Assembly (NCBI GenBank): GCA_945787845.1 | Contig: CALZJH010000014.1 | Coordinates: forward strand, 1 to 63,879 | DNA length: 63,879 nucleotides | DNA from: an uncultured Woeseiaceae bacterium | GTDB taxonomy: Bacteria; Pseudomonadota; Gammaproteobacteria; Steroidobacterales; Woeseiaceae | Reading direction: 5' to 3' | Part shown: piece after piece, positions 32,456 to 41,521 of the stretch | How positions within the stretch are numbered: position 1 is the stretch's first letter | How the letters are laid out: each line of letters starts with the position of its first letter | Made by a program: the position numbers and the translations under genes | The notes under the pieces: generated by a model | What the model was told of the DNA's origin: nothing | The model's database searches: none | The model's input: only the letters and a program-made list of their open reading frames with translations

Positions 32456-33439
32456 CTAACGGCCGGCCAGCATCAAATTCATTCCATCCATGGGTGCAGT
32501 GGGTCCACATTCACGCAAACCCTCTGCCCAGTCAATCAGCAGCCCTTCGAACGTCACCTGGACATTGAATGAGCCACCCGGCTGCCCGCGCAGCCTGTTG
32601 ATTATGTCTAAATAGCAGAACAGATTTCGGCTGTCCATGCGCCGCAGCACAGAATCCTCAATTGCCAGTCCCGGAGCGTGTGCACGGCCCGCAGAATGAG
32701 CCACAAGTGCCATTTTCAGCTGTTGCGCCATCCAGTCCAAAACATACTGCGGACCAATTTTGGTCCAGCGTGCAGCGACCTCGACCGCCGAACCCGCCCC
32801 GCGACCCAGCGTGTTGAGGTCCGCCGCGAGAGTCGCACCGGTCTCAAGGCTCTCCAGGGCCGCGAAAGCGCCCAATGGCGCCCCGCCTGCCGAACGGAGT
32901 GCCTCAGCCCAGGCGGCTCCCGGCTGCAGCCGGTCCAGCCAGCCCAGCGAGTGTGACTCCGGCGGCACTGCGATATCAATCCGCTGGCACCGACTGAAAA
33001 TCGTTGCCGGCAGCTTGCCCACACGGTCGGCGATCAGGATGATCAGCGCATCGCCGGACGGCTCCTCGAGCGTTTTCAGCAGGCTGTTCGCCGCGCTCAC
33101 GGTCATGGCATTCGCAGGCTCGATGATCGCGATCTTACCGCCACCCTCATAACTCGTCAGGCTCATTTCATGGACGAGCTCGCGAATTTGCTCAATGCCG
33201 ATGGACTCCTTGTCCTCGAGCGGTGCCACCCAGCGCAGGTCGGCGTGTTCGGGTACGTCTTGTGGATCCTCTGGCAGCGCGCCCACTTCAAGGCCGAGCG
33301 TCGAGGCCGCAATCCAGCGGGCCGCAGCCCGCTTGCCCACGCCCACCGGGCCTGCAAGCAGCACGGCATGTGGGACGCGACCCTGGGCTACGCGGTCCTG
33401 CCAGCCTGCAACGAGGGGTGTGAGCCAGGTGAGGTCCAT
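32456..33439 (-). CDS. holB: DNA polymerase III delta-prime subunit
   Basis: A 327-residue AAA+ protein of the clamp loader. The P-loop region reads LLAGPVGVGKRAAARW, with SAANSLLKTLEEPSGDALII (SRC-adjacent helix) and LPATIFSRCQRIDI as sensor region. Delta-prime does not hydrolyse ATP but supplies the arginine finger (in SRC) to its neighbour. The zinc-module cysteines expected between the P-loop and the next strand in E. coli are missing here; that stretch (GLEVGALPEDPQDVPEHADL) has none. It lies 6 bases after tmk in the conserved tmk-holB-pilZ order. Confidence 0.9.
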   Translation of the reverse strand: MDLTWLTPLVAGWQDRVAQGRVPHAVLLAGPVGVGKRAAARWIAASTLGLEVGALPEDPQDVPEHADLRWVAPLEDKESIGIEQIRELVHEMSLTSYEGGGKIAIIEPANAMTVSAANSLLKTLEEPSGDALIILIADRVGKLPATIFSRCQRIDIAVPPESHSLGWLDRLQPGAAWAEALRSAGGAPLGAFAALESLETGATLAADLNTLGRGAGSAVEVAARWTKIGPQYVLDWMAQQLKMALVAHSAGRAHAPGLAIEDSVLRRMDSRNLFCYLDIINRLRGQPGGSFNVQVTFEGLLIDWAEGLRECGPTAPMDGMNLMLAGR

Positions 33440-33445
33440 GCTGTC

Positions 33446-34072
33446 CTATGCGCCGATGAGCAGGTCGGCCAGGGCCGACATTTGCTCGCGAACTTCATCA
33501 ATCGTCCGCGTCGTGTCGATAACGACAAAACGATCAGGTTCGCTGGCAGCAATCTGCAGGTAACATTCGCGGACGCGCTGAAAGAACTCGTGCCGTTCCT
33601 GCTCAAAGCGGTCCGGCTTGCTCCTGTTCCCGGCTCGTTCCATACCGACTTCGACAGGCGCATCCAGCAGAATTGTAAGATCCGGCCAGGTGTCTCCATG
33701 CACCCAGTCTGCGACGCGATCAATCGTCTCCATTGGGAGGCCCCGGCCACCACCCTGGTAGGCGCGGGTCGAGTCCGTAAACCGATCGCATACCACCCAG
33801 GTGCCGGCCTCGAGTGCCGGCACGATGACGTTGTTCACGTTGAATGAGCGTGCCGCGAACATCAGCAGGAGCTCGGCAATTTCAGGTACGGGCTCATCGC
33901 TGCGATTCATCAGAATCTCGCGGATGTCCTCGGCAAACGGCGTGCCCCCGGGTTCACGCGTTGTCAGCACTTTGTGTCCGGCCGCTTCGATTCGCTCCAC
34001 CAACGTGTCGATGTTGGTTGACTTGCCGACACCCTCGATGCCTTCCACCGTAATGAACTTACCCCATTCCAC
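33446..34072 (-). CDS. tmk: Thymidylate kinase
   Basis: A 208-residue enzyme that phosphorylates dTMP to dTDP. The P-loop is VEGIEGVGKSTN, followed by the DR motif VVCDRFTDSTRAYQGGGRGL and LTILLDAPVEVGMERAGNRS, with the lid region rich in Arg/Lys (KPDRFEQERHEFF). Length and motifs are normal for the bacterial family. It starts 2 bases after the mltG stop and ends 6 bases before holB, which is the standard order. Confidence 0.95.
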   Translation of the reverse strand: MEWGKFITVEGIEGVGKSTNIDTLVERIEAAGHKVLTTREPGGTPFAEDIREILMNRSDEPVPEIAELLLMFAARSFNVNNVIVPALEAGTWVVCDRFTDSTRAYQGGGRGLPMETIDRVADWVHGDTWPDLTILLDAPVEVGMERAGNRSKPDRFEQERHEFFQRVRECYLQIAASEPDRFVVIDTTRTIDEVREQMSALADLLIGA

Positions 34073-34073
34073 G

Positions 34074-35117
34074 TCAGCGCCCTCCCCGACGGTTTTGCCG
34101 CAGGCGTGTCAGGTACTCGGCAACCGCCGCATCGTGTTCGTCCTTGGTGGCCGAGAACTTGTGACTGCCGTCCCCAAGGCCCGTTGCCACGAAAAACAGC
34201 TCCTCACCCTCTGCGGGATGCAGGACGGCGTGGATCGCTGCACGACCGGGCATGGCGATCGGCGTCGGCGGGAGGCCACCGCGCGTGTAGGTGTTGTACG
34301 GGGTGTCCGTTCGCAGGTGCTTGCGCGTCAGGTTGCCGTCGAAAGCCGGCCCTATCCCGTAAATCACGGTAGGGTCCGTCTGCAGTCGCATGCGCTTCTC
34401 GAGGCGCCGCGCAAACACCCCGGCGATTCTCGGCCGCTCATCGGCACGCGCGGTTTCCTTTTCGACAATCGAGGCCAGCACCAGCGCTTCATAAGGAGAA
34501 TCGACGGGCGTCGACTCGCCGCGCGCCTGCCACTCTTCGGCTAGTACTTCCTGCATCAGCTCGTAGGCCTGAGTCAGCAGTTCGCGATCGGTGGTATGCC
34601 GCGGAAATCGATAGGTTTCCGGCAGGAACAGGCCTTCGGGATGCGTCACCGGCGCGTCCAGGGATTCGAGAAATGCCGGCCAGTCCTCCTGGGTCATCGT
34701 CTCGGCAATCGCTTCAGTGTTGTGCAGTGCCTTCAGCAGATCGCGATGATTCCAGCCCTCCACGATCGTGAACGAGTAGAGCCGCACCGAGCCTCGCGTG
34801 AACTGTTCGAGCAATGAGCGCGGCGTGGCGCCCGCTGCCAGTTCGTACTCACCCGCCTGGATACCACTGGCCTCGCCCGACTGCCGGGCATACAGGCGAT
34901 ACCAGAAATCGTCATCGATGATGCCTTGTGCGACGAGATCGGCCGACACCGTCGCGAAGGAACTCCCGGGCGCAATCACGAACGTGGCTCCGTCCTCAGG
35001 CAGGCTCACCGCGGCATCCATGAAGCGGTTCATCTTGTAAGCGCCGACCGCTGCGGCAAACAGCAGCAGCAGGATTGCAATGATGACCAGCAGCGCAATG
35101 CGTTTCATGAACGACAC
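34074..35117 (-). CDS. mltG: Endolytic murein transglycosylase MltG
   Basis: A 347-residue inner-membrane protein with an N-terminal helix (about residues 7-25, ALLVIIAILLLLFAAAVGA), a LysM-like region, and the YceG catalytic domain: HPEGLFLPETYRF, LVLASIVEKETA with the catalytic Glu, RLQTDPTVIYGIG and YTRGGLPPTPIAMPG. MltG cleaves nascent peptidoglycan strands next to the synthases and so limits glycan chain length. Its start overlaps the pabC end by 13 bases, as expected for the pabC-mltG-tmk order. Confidence 0.93.
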   Translation of the reverse strand: MSFMKRIALLVIIAILLLLFAAAVGAYKMNRFMDAAVSLPEDGATFVIAPGSSFATVSADLVAQGIIDDDFWYRLYARQSGEASGIQAGEYELAAGATPRSLLEQFTRGSVRLYSFTIVEGWNHRDLLKALHNTEAIAETMTQEDWPAFLESLDAPVTHPEGLFLPETYRFPRHTTDRELLTQAYELMQEVLAEEWQARGESTPVDSPYEALVLASIVEKETARADERPRIAGVFARRLEKRMRLQTDPTVIYGIGPAFDGNLTRKHLRTDTPYNTYTRGGLPPTPIAMPGRAAIHAVLHPAEGEELFFVATGLGDGSHKFSATKDEHDAAVAEYLTRLRQNRRGGR

Positions 35118-35947
35118 TCCTCAATACCGTAGTCGGCAAGCAGCGCCATGACGTGACGTGTGCCATCGCCAACCGACCACGTGTAGTCGCCGCAGCGGCG
35201 AACCGGCAGCGCGCCCAACTGGCTATTGGTAATGAACACCTCGTCGGCTGATGCCAGGTCGTTCTCGTCCAGATCGCGGACCTCGACCTCTTCCCCGTCG
35301 CGATCCATCAGGTTAATCACGAGCTGACGCATCGTCCCTGCGACGCCGCAACGCAACAGCGACGGCGTGCATACTCTTGAGTCTCGTACGATGAACATGT
35401 TGCTGATGGTACCGCAGATGAGTCGATCATCGGCGTCTCTCGTAAACCCTTCGAAGACGCCTGCCTGCAGGCACTCGGAGCGCGCCAGCACTTGCTCGAC
35501 GCGGTTCAGGGACTTCAATCCGGCGACCGGCGAGCCTGTTGCCAGGCGAGTCTCGCAGAGCATGGTGGAGACACCGTTTCGATAGTCCTGCCTGTCCGCA
35601 GGCGTTGACGGGAACAGGCCAATGGAGACGTTGGCTCGCGACGGCATCTCCCGACCGTAGCCCCGATCCGTATCAGCCGCGTATACGATGATCTTGGCGA
35701 TGCAATATGCCGTATCAAGCTCGCACCGCGCCAACACGCTTTCCAGTTCACGTTCCAGCGTCGCAAGCGGAGCGACCAGTCCAAGGCGCTCGCAGCCACG
35801 GGTGAGCCGCTCCACGTGATAACGCCACAAGCGGGGCTTGCCGTTGCGTATGGCAATCGTCTCGAAAAGTCCGTCGCCATACTGCAAGCCGCGGCTTGCA
35901 GGATCCGTCACGCGGATCTCGGAACCTATTTCAAACCACTCGCTCAT
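35105..35947 (-). CDS. pabC: Aminodeoxychorismate lyase
   Basis: A 280-residue PLP enzyme of the branched-chain aminotransferase fold, converting aminodeoxychorismate to p-aminobenzoate and pyruvate for folate synthesis. It has RGLQYGDGLFETIAI near the N-terminus, the likely PLP Lys in GLKSLNRVEQVLAR, ICGTISNMFIV and DEVFITNSQLGALPV. The frame opens far upstream inside pabB (36184), but the ATG at 35947 overlaps the pabB stop by four bases and starts the family match (MSEWFEIGSEI). Confidence 0.92.
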   Translation of the reverse strand: MSEWFEIGSEIRVTDPASRGLQYGDGLFETIAIRNGKPRLWRYHVERLTRGCERLGLVAPLATLERELESVLARCELDTAYCIAKIIVYAADTDRGYGREMPSRANVSIGLFPSTPADRQDYRNGVSTMLCETRLATGSPVAGLKSLNRVEQVLARSECLQAGVFEGFTRDADDRLICGTISNMFIVRDSRVCTPSLLRCGVAGTMRQLVINLMDRDGEEVEVRDLDENDLASADEVFITNSQLGALPVRRCGDYTWSVGDGTRHVMALLADYGIEECRS

Positions 35948-37257
35948 TGGGAGATTGCCCGCAACATGCCCTTGGCCTTGGCCCGCGTTTCCTCGAGTTC
36001 TGCGAACGGATCGGAGTCCGCGACAATGCCTGAGCCTGCCCGGAAGGTCACGTGCTGGTTGTCCTTGACCATCGTCCGAATGAGGATGTTCAGGTCGAGG
36101 CTGCCATCCCGGTTGAGGTAACCGAATGAACCCGTGTACGCCCCGCGCGGCCCCTGCTCCAGCTCGCCGATAATTTCCATGCATCGCACCTTCGGGCAGC
36201 CGGTAATCGTGCCTCCCGGGAAAACCGCGGCAATGGCTTGCCCAGGCGTCACGTCATCACGCAGTCGACCTTTTACATTGGAAACGATGTGATGCACGTG
36301 CGCGTAGCTCTCCAGCACCATCATCTCATCGACTTCGACACTACCGGGTTCGCACACGCGGCCAAGATCATTGCGCTCGAGATCAATGAGCATGACATGT
36401 TCCGCCCGCTCCTTTGGGTGCGCAAACAACTCGCTGGATAGATTGTCATCTGTGTCTGCATCGGCGGACCGCGGCCGGGTACCCGCAATGGGCCGCGTCG
36501 ACGCGATGCCCTCGCGCACCTCGAGCAGGCGTTCAGGTGACGATGAGATGATTTCAATATCCTGCCAACGCGCCATACCGGCGAACGGGCCTGGATTGGA
36601 GCGGCACAGCGCCGCATAGATGTCGCTGGCATCAGTGTCGGCTGAAATTTCAGCAGACCAGCCGCGCGACAGATTCGCCTGGTAGACGTCACCGTCCGCG
36701 ATGTAGTTCTTTATCCGTACGACGCCCTCGGTAAAGTTCGCCGGCTGTTCTTCCTGCACCTGCATTACGCTCGCCGGAGAAGCCGCGCGATTGCGATCCA
36801 GTGACGCAATGTCTGCGAGCAGCTGCTCGCCGTCAATGCACTCAGGCGTTTCACACACCAGGTTGCACACCCCGTCGTCATGATCGTATACCAACGCTGT
36901 CGTACAACGCACTGCGAACGCAGCCGGCAGCCGGGTGTCCGCCGCGAGATTCAATCCCGGCTCGATTTCGCCCGCCAGTTCGTAACCCAGGTAGAGAAAC
37001 CAGCCGCCCTTGAACGGCAAACCGCCCTGCTCGCGGCCGACTTTTTCTTTGCGCCAGCATTGATCAAGCTCATCGAGAAAGCGATTCCCAGGCGTGGCGA
37101 CCAGTGTTTCACCGGGCGACGCGAACAGGATGTCGTAGCGCCCCAGCGAGCCACCGGGCGTGGTGCTCTGAAGCAGGAAGGGATAACGCGATGGGTAGTC
37201 GCGATGCAGTTGCCGCAGATCCCCTGGACCCGCGATCTCGCGAACTGTATTAATCAA
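35944..37257 (-). CDS. pabB: Aminodeoxychorismate synthase component I
   Basis: A 437-residue chorismate-binding enzyme. The C-terminal catalytic domain shows FTEGVVRIKNYIADGDVYQA, SSSPERLLEV, PIAGTRPRSA, ERAEHVMLIDLERNDLGRVC, YAHVHHIVSNV and FPGGTITGCPKVRCMEII. With the PabA glutaminase it makes 4-amino-4-deoxychorismate. The motif is PIAGT; E. coli PabB has PIKGT, where the Lys forms a covalent intermediate, while anthranilate synthases have PIAGT. Placement directly before pabC (four-base overlap) supports the PabB role. Its N-terminus overlaps fabF by 8 bases, tying folate and fatty-acid genes in one transcript. No pabA is nearby. Confidence 0.9.
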   Translation of the reverse strand: MINTVREIAGPGDLRQLHRDYPSRYPFLLQSTTPGGSLGRYDILFASPGETLVATPGNRFLDELDQCWRKEKVGREQGGLPFKGGWFLYLGYELAGEIEPGLNLAADTRLPAAFAVRCTTALVYDHDDGVCNLVCETPECIDGEQLLADIASLDRNRAASPASVMQVQEEQPANFTEGVVRIKNYIADGDVYQANLSRGWSAEISADTDASDIYAALCRSNPGPFAGMARWQDIEIISSSPERLLEVREGIASTRPIAGTRPRSADADTDDNLSSELFAHPKERAEHVMLIDLERNDLGRVCEPGSVEVDEMMVLESYAHVHHIVSNVKGRLRDDVTPGQAIAAVFPGGTITGCPKVRCMEIIGELEQGPRGAYTGSFGYLNRDGSLDLNILIRTMVKDNQHVTFRAGSGIVADSDPFAELEETRAKAKGMLRAISQ

Positions 37258-38491
37258 AAGCTCGAAGAATCAAACTTCCGTTGGTGCCGCCAAAACCGAA
37301 TGAATTGGACAGGATGGTCCGCACTTTCGCGTCACGCGCCACGTTGGCGGTGTAGTCCAGGTCACACTCGGGGTCCTGGTTGTCAAGGTTGATCGTCGGC
37401 GGAATCACCTGATCCTGGAGCGCCATGGCGCAGAAAATCGCCTCGACGACGCCGGCAGCGCCCAGCATATGGCCGGTTGTCGACTTCGTCGAACTGATCA
37501 TCAGCGTGTTGGCGTGGTCGCCAAAGGCACGCTTGATGCCCGTCGTCTCACCAATATCACCAGCGGGGGTCGAGGTGCCGTGGGTGTTGACGTAATCGAT
37601 ATCGCTCGCGTCGAGCCCGGCATCGCGTATGGCGGCTGCCATGCACTTACGCGCACCTTCGCCATCTGCCGGCGGCAACGTAATGTGATACGCATCGCTG
37701 CTCATGCCGAAGCCGATGAGCTCGGCGTAAATCCGCGCGCCGCGCGCCTTGGCATGCTCAAGCTCTTCGAGCACGACCGTGCCCGCGCCATTACTCAGCA
37801 CGAAACCATCACGATCGATATCGTAGGGGCGGCTGGCGCCTGCCGGATCGTCATTTCGGGTCGTCATCGCGCGGGCCGAACAGAATCCGCCCATTGCCAA
37901 CGGCGTTGTGGCGTGTTCAGAACCGCCTGCGAGCATGACCTCCGCATCCCCATGTTCAATGGAGCGCGCTGCCAGCCCAATGCAGTGGGTGGATGTCGCA
38001 CACGCCGTTACGATGGAAATATTGGGGCCCGTGATGTGTTCCATGATGCTGACCTGGCCCGAGGTCATGTTGATGATGCTGCCCGGAATAAAAAACGGCG
38101 AGATCTTGCGCACGCCGCCGGCCAGCATCTTGTTGTGATTGTCTTCGATGGTCTTGATACCACCGATACCGGCGCCCATCGCTACACCGATCGTGTGGCC
38201 GTTCTCCTCGGTAATTTCGAGGTTTGCGTCCCTGATGGCGTCAATGGTAGCGGCGACGCCATAGTGGATAAATGGATCGTTCTTGCGCTGGTCTTTCTTC
38301 GCCATGTACGCATCGACGTCGAAGCCCTTCACGAGTCCCGCAATACGTGTGGGCAACGTGCTGGTATCAAATTCGTCGATGAGAACGGTGCCGGGATTGC
38401 CCTCGCAAACGTTTCGCCAGGCATCATCCAAGGTGCTACCTACCGGCGAGATGATGCCCATTCCGGTGATTACGACGCGTCGTTTGCTCAA
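37250..38491 (-). CDS. fabF: 3-oxoacyl-ACP synthase II
   Basis: A 413-residue condensing enzyme of fatty-acid elongation. The active-site Cys is in SIVTACATSTHCIGLAARS, the two His are in NTHGTSTPAGD and KSTTGHMLGAAG, and the C-terminus NSFGFGGTNGSLILRAFD is typical. Length is normal. It lies about 80 bases after acpP and overlaps pabB by 8 bases at its 3' end. Confidence 0.95.
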   Translation of the reverse strand: MSKRRVVITGMGIISPVGSTLDDAWRNVCEGNPGTVLIDEFDTSTLPTRIAGLVKGFDVDAYMAKKDQRKNDPFIHYGVAATIDAIRDANLEITEENGHTIGVAMGAGIGGIKTIEDNHNKMLAGGVRKISPFFIPGSIINMTSGQVSIMEHITGPNISIVTACATSTHCIGLAARSIEHGDAEVMLAGGSEHATTPLAMGGFCSARAMTTRNDDPAGASRPYDIDRDGFVLSNGAGTVVLEELEHAKARGARIYAELIGFGMSSDAYHITLPPADGEGARKCMAAAIRDAGLDASDIDYVNTHGTSTPAGDIGETTGIKRAFGDHANTLMISSTKSTTGHMLGAAGVVEAIFCAMALQDQVIPPTINLDNQDPECDLDYTANVARDAKVRTILSNSFGFGGTNGSLILRAFD

Positions 38492-38572
38492 GAATCTGTC
38501 CGTCAGGTGATGGCAGGGCTGCCATTCGGAACTGGAAAATGAGGCGCGGCGACAAACGCCGCGCCTGCATGT

Positions 38573-38815
38573 TTAGCTGTCGCTCTGGCGAGCCTTGATG
38601 AAATCAATGGCCAGCTGGACCGTGGTGATCTTCTCCGCTTCCTCATCGGGGATTTCAGTCTCGAATTCCTCTTCGAGAGCCATTACCAGCTCGACGGTGT
38701 CGAGCGAGTCAGCGCCCAGATCATCCACAAAAGAAGCATCGTTCGTTACCTCGTCTTCTTTGACGCCGAGTTGCTCTGCAACAATGCTTTTCACTTGTTC
38801 TTCAATACTGCTCAT
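38573..38815 (-). CDS. acpP: Acyl carrier protein
   Basis: An 80-residue acidic four-helix protein. The phosphopantetheine Ser is in [20 protein letters not shown]. It carries growing acyl chains between fatty-acid enzymes. AGGAG lies 11 bases before the ATG. A gap of about 170 bp separates it from fabG and could hold an extra promoter for this highly expressed gene. Confidence 0.97.
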   Translation of the reverse strand: MSSIEEQVKSIVAEQLGVKEDEVTNDASFVDDLGADSLDTVELVMALEEEFETEIPDEEAEKITTVQLAIDFIKARQSDS

Positions 38816-38987
38816 GGTCTTTATTACTCCTGAAAAGACTCAGAAAATTCACGGCGGCAAGCCTTTTGAGGCCGGTTGTACCGCTGGTTTCAATCCCCTA
38901 TTTAACGCTAAGTCCTTGATATTTCAAGGTACGTCGCGAGTGTGGGGGGCTATTGTATGTGAATCGTATTCGGCAATCTATAGCGTT

Positions 38988-39743
38988 TTAGTCCATCAGC
39001 ATGCCGCCATTTACATGCAGCGTCTCACCCGTAATGTACGCCCCGCCTCCCGAGGCCAAAAACAGCACTGCATTGGCGATATCGTCACTCGCTCCGAGGC
39101 GCCCCAGCGGAACCTGTCCAAGCATGGCCGCCCGATTCTCCTCGGGCAGTTCCCTGGTCATGTCGGTGTCAATAAATCCGGGGGCTACCACGTTCACCGT
39201 GATCCCCCGTGAGCCGATCTCCTTGGCCAGCGATTTCGAGAAGCCGATCATGCCCGCTTTGGCAGCAGCGTAGTTGGCCTGACCTGGGTTGCCCATGACG
39301 CCGACCACCGACGCGATATTGATAATTCGTCCTTTCTTCGCCTTCATCATGCCGCGCAGGCAGGCTTTGCTCATCGCGTACAGGCCGGTCAGGTTGGTCG
39401 CGATCACGTCGTCCCATTCGTCCTGTTTCATGCGCATCAGCAGATTGTCACGAGTGATGCCCGCATTGTTGACGAGAATTGTCGGGGCGCCCTCCTTGGC
39501 CTGTACATCCTTGACGGCCGCCTGCACGGAAGCCTCGTCGGCGACGTTAAGCACGACCCCCCTGCCGTTGCCCGCGAGCGCTTCTGTAATGGCATCCGCA
39601 CCGCCCTGGCTCGTCGCCGTACCGACTACGGTGGCGCCTGCCGCCGCCAATGCCGCCGCAATCGAAGCGCCGATGCCCCGTGAAGCGCCGGTTACCAGCG
39701 CAATTTCGCCCTCGAGGGCAGTCGCATTAAATAGCTCACTCAT
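38988..39743 (-). CDS. fabG: 3-oxoacyl-ACP reductase
   Basis: A 251-residue short-chain dehydrogenase using NADPH. The cofactor motif is VTGASRGIGASIA, with LVNNAGITRDNLLMRMK, the catalytic Ser in INIASVVGVMGNPGQ, Tyr and Lys in ANYAAAKAG, and the C-terminus ITGETLHVNGGMLM. It reduces 3-ketoacyl-ACP in each elongation cycle. The gene upstream on the same strand is a rhombosortase, 43 bases away, where many relatives have fabD. Confidence 0.95.
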   Translation of the reverse strand: MSELFNATALEGEIALVTGASRGIGASIAAALAAAGATVVGTATSQGGADAITEALAGNGRGVVLNVADEASVQAAVKDVQAKEGAPTILVNNAGITRDNLLMRMKQDEWDDVIATNLTGLYAMSKACLRGMMKAKKGRIINIASVVGVMGNPGQANYAAAKAGMIGFSKSLAKEIGSRGITVNVVAPGFIDTDMTRELPEENRAAMLGQVPLGRLGASDDIANAVLFLASGGGAYITGETLHVNGGMLMD

Positions 39744-39786
39744 GAATGGTCCTTAGGTGTGTGTCATACCTTGCGGGTGACGCGCA

Positions 39787-40398
39787 TTATATAGGCCTCG
39801 TGGACCGGGCACTACGCCACAACAGAGTCCCGGCCAGGGCCCCGCCAACCGCCCCGTAGAGATGTGCATTAACGATGACGTTACCGCCCGACGTCGCTTC
39901 GGATCCGGGCAATGGCCCACCGCTGAACTGCTCCCAGGCCAGTTTCGCCAGCACAAAACCCAGCAGAATCATGCTCTCCCTGTCGCGCTCGACAACCCCT
40001 TTGAGGAGCCCGCCCACCAGGAGGCCGTGCAGAACGCCCGACAGTCCGACGTACCAGGCGAGATTTGGATAGAGGAACCAGAAACCGACATCGATGATGA
40101 GAACAGTCAGTCCGAGAACCAGCAACCAGCGGACCCAGCCGAAAACGCCGCCCACCAACCACACAACCAGTGCCAGGCCCGCCAGGTTTAGCCACATATG
40201 GGTCCACCCCAGGTGCACGAAGTGGCCGGTCACGAGCCGCCAGAGCTCACCCCCGGCGACGCCGTCGCGCGTGTAGGCCAGGGCCTCTCGAACCTGCTCA
40301 CCCCCAAATTGAAGCGCAATAGCGAGCGCCGAGACGCCCGCAACGAGCAGCCAGCATGCCCGCAAATTCGAATTTCCCGCCGCTTTGTGTAACCCCAT
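39787..40398 (-). CDS. rrtA: Rhombosortase (rhomboid-family intramembrane protease)
   Basis: A 203-residue protein with about six membrane helices. The sequence TGHFVHLGWTHMWLNLAGL holds the first conserved His/Asn region, GLSGVLHGLLVGG the nucleophile Ser (GxSG), and NAHLYGAVGGALAG the catalytic His (AHLYGA). This short form matches rhombosortases, which cleave proteins carrying a GlyGly-CTERM tail so they can be released or lipid-modified after type II secretion. It is divergent from gspG, 81 bases away, which fits that role. It may also be co-transcribed with fabG. No GlyGly-CTERM substrate was seen in this window. Confidence 0.85.
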   Translation of the reverse strand: MGLHKAAGNSNLRACWLLVAGVSALAIALQFGGEQVREALAYTRDGVAGGELWRLVTGHFVHLGWTHMWLNLAGLALVVWLVGGVFGWVRWLLVLGLTVLIIDVGFWFLYPNLAWYVGLSGVLHGLLVGGLLKGVVERDRESMILLGFVLAKLAWEQFSGGPLPGSEATSGGNVIVNAHLYGAVGGALAGTLLWRSARSTRPI

Positions 40399-40479
40399 GT
40401 TTGATATACTGACGTTTACTCTAAATCAGTGTCAATCAAGCGAATTCGCCCTGGCTGCGATTCGCGTGGAGCAATCCCA

Positions 40480-40932
40480 GTGAAGGAACATGCAGGAACA
40501 ACAGGCCACCCTACCCGGCAAGCGGGCTTCACGCTCATCGAGATCATGGTGGTGGTGATCATTATCGGTATTCTGGCGGCTATCGTTGCGCCCAATGTGA
40601 TCGGTCGCGTCGATGACGCGCAGATCATCAAGGCCAAGGCGGATATTTCCAATATTGAAAATGCGATGAAGTTCTATCGGCTCGATAATTTCGCCTATCC
40701 GACCACGGAACAGGGCATCGAAGCCCTCGTGACCAAGCCAACCGACCCGTCTATTCGCAACTGGAAAGCAGGCGGCTATATAGACCGGCTGCCAAAAGAT
40801 CCCTGGGGTAATCCTTACCTGTACCTCAATCCCGGCAACAACGGCGAAATCGACATCTACACGCTGGGTGCCGATGGGAATCCCGGTGGTGACGGCCTGA
40901 ACTCCGACATCGGGAACTGGGACGTCGAATAG
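40480..40932 (+). CDS. gspG: Type II secretion major pseudopilin GspG
   Basis: A 150-residue prepilin-like protein. The prepilin peptidase site is QAG/FTLIEIMVVVIIIGILA, followed by the pseudopilin body with AYPTTEQGIEALV, DPWGNPYLYLNPG and a calcium-loop-like end DGNPGGDGLNSDIGNWD. It forms the pseudopilus shaft that pushes substrates through the GspD channel. The frame opens at a GTG at 40429; the GTG at 40480 has GGAG upstream and gives a normal 16-residue leader, so it is preferred, but this is not certain. It is the first gene of gspGHIJKLMN. Confidence 0.93.
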   Translation: MKEHAGTTGHPTRQAGFTLIEIMVVVIIIGILAAIVAPNVIGRVDDAQIIKAKADISNIENAMKFYRLDNFAYPTTEQGIEALVTKPTDPSIRNWKAGGYIDRLPKDPWGNPYLYLNPGNNGEIDIYTLGADGNPGGDGLNSDIGNWDVE

Positions 40933-40954
40933 GCGGTCCACGAGCCAGACCCTG

Positions 40955-41521
40955 ATGTTCAGCAAGCGACTCTCGCGCGGCTTCACCCTGATTGAGCTGC
41001 TGGTCGTGATCGTGATTGTGGCGACCATTACATCAATTGCGGTGCTGTCCACCGGACTCGTCGGTGACGACGAGGCACTCGACACCGAGCGCAGGCGCCT
41101 GACAACGCTCATCGAAACGATGCAGGACGAGGCCCTGTTCCAGGGTCGGGAGTTTGGCGTGGAGATCATGACGTCGTCGTATCGCTTCGTCGAATTCGAC
41201 CCGCTTACCCGGCAATGGCTGGACGTACCCGGGGATGACCTGTATCGCTTGCGCCAGCTCCCTGAAGGACTGGAGTTCGACCTGTATATCGACGACAAGC
41301 GCGTGCAGCTCCTGAACGATCCGCAGGAACTCGCCGACGCCGACGATGACACCACGCGGTCGGCTGGTGCCCGCGCCTACGCACCGCACCTGTTCGTGTA
41401 TGCAAGCGGCGAAGCCAGCGCCTTCGAGATTCGCATTGTGCGGCCGCAAACCCGCCAGGAACTGGTCATGCGCGGCGACATCCTGGGTGAAATCGAATTT
41501 GGTGAAGACGATGAAATCTAA
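40955..41521 (+). CDS. gspH: Type II secretion minor pseudopilin GspH
   Basis: A 188-residue protein with the leader and N-terminal helix RLSRG/FTLIELLVVIVIVA, then a beta-rich body with LDTERRRLTTLIETMQDEA and EFGVEIMTSSYRFVEFDPLT, a typical GspH pattern. It is part of the minor pseudopilin group that starts pseudopilus assembly. It overlaps gspI by 11 bases and follows gspG after 22. Confidence 0.9.
   Translation: MFSKRLSRGFTLIELLVVIVIVATITSIAVLSTGLVGDDEALDTERRRLTTLIETMQDEALFQGREFGVEIMTSSYRFVEFDPLTRQWLDVPGDDLYRLRQLPEGLEFDLYIDDKRVQLLNDPQELADADDDTTRSAGARAYAPHLFVYASGEASAFEIRIVRPQTRQELVMRGDILGEIEFGEDDEI

Noticed and set aside
37469..38542. 357-codon plus-strand frame
   Set aside because: Antisense to fabF over its full length; the fabF frame has all catalytic motifs.
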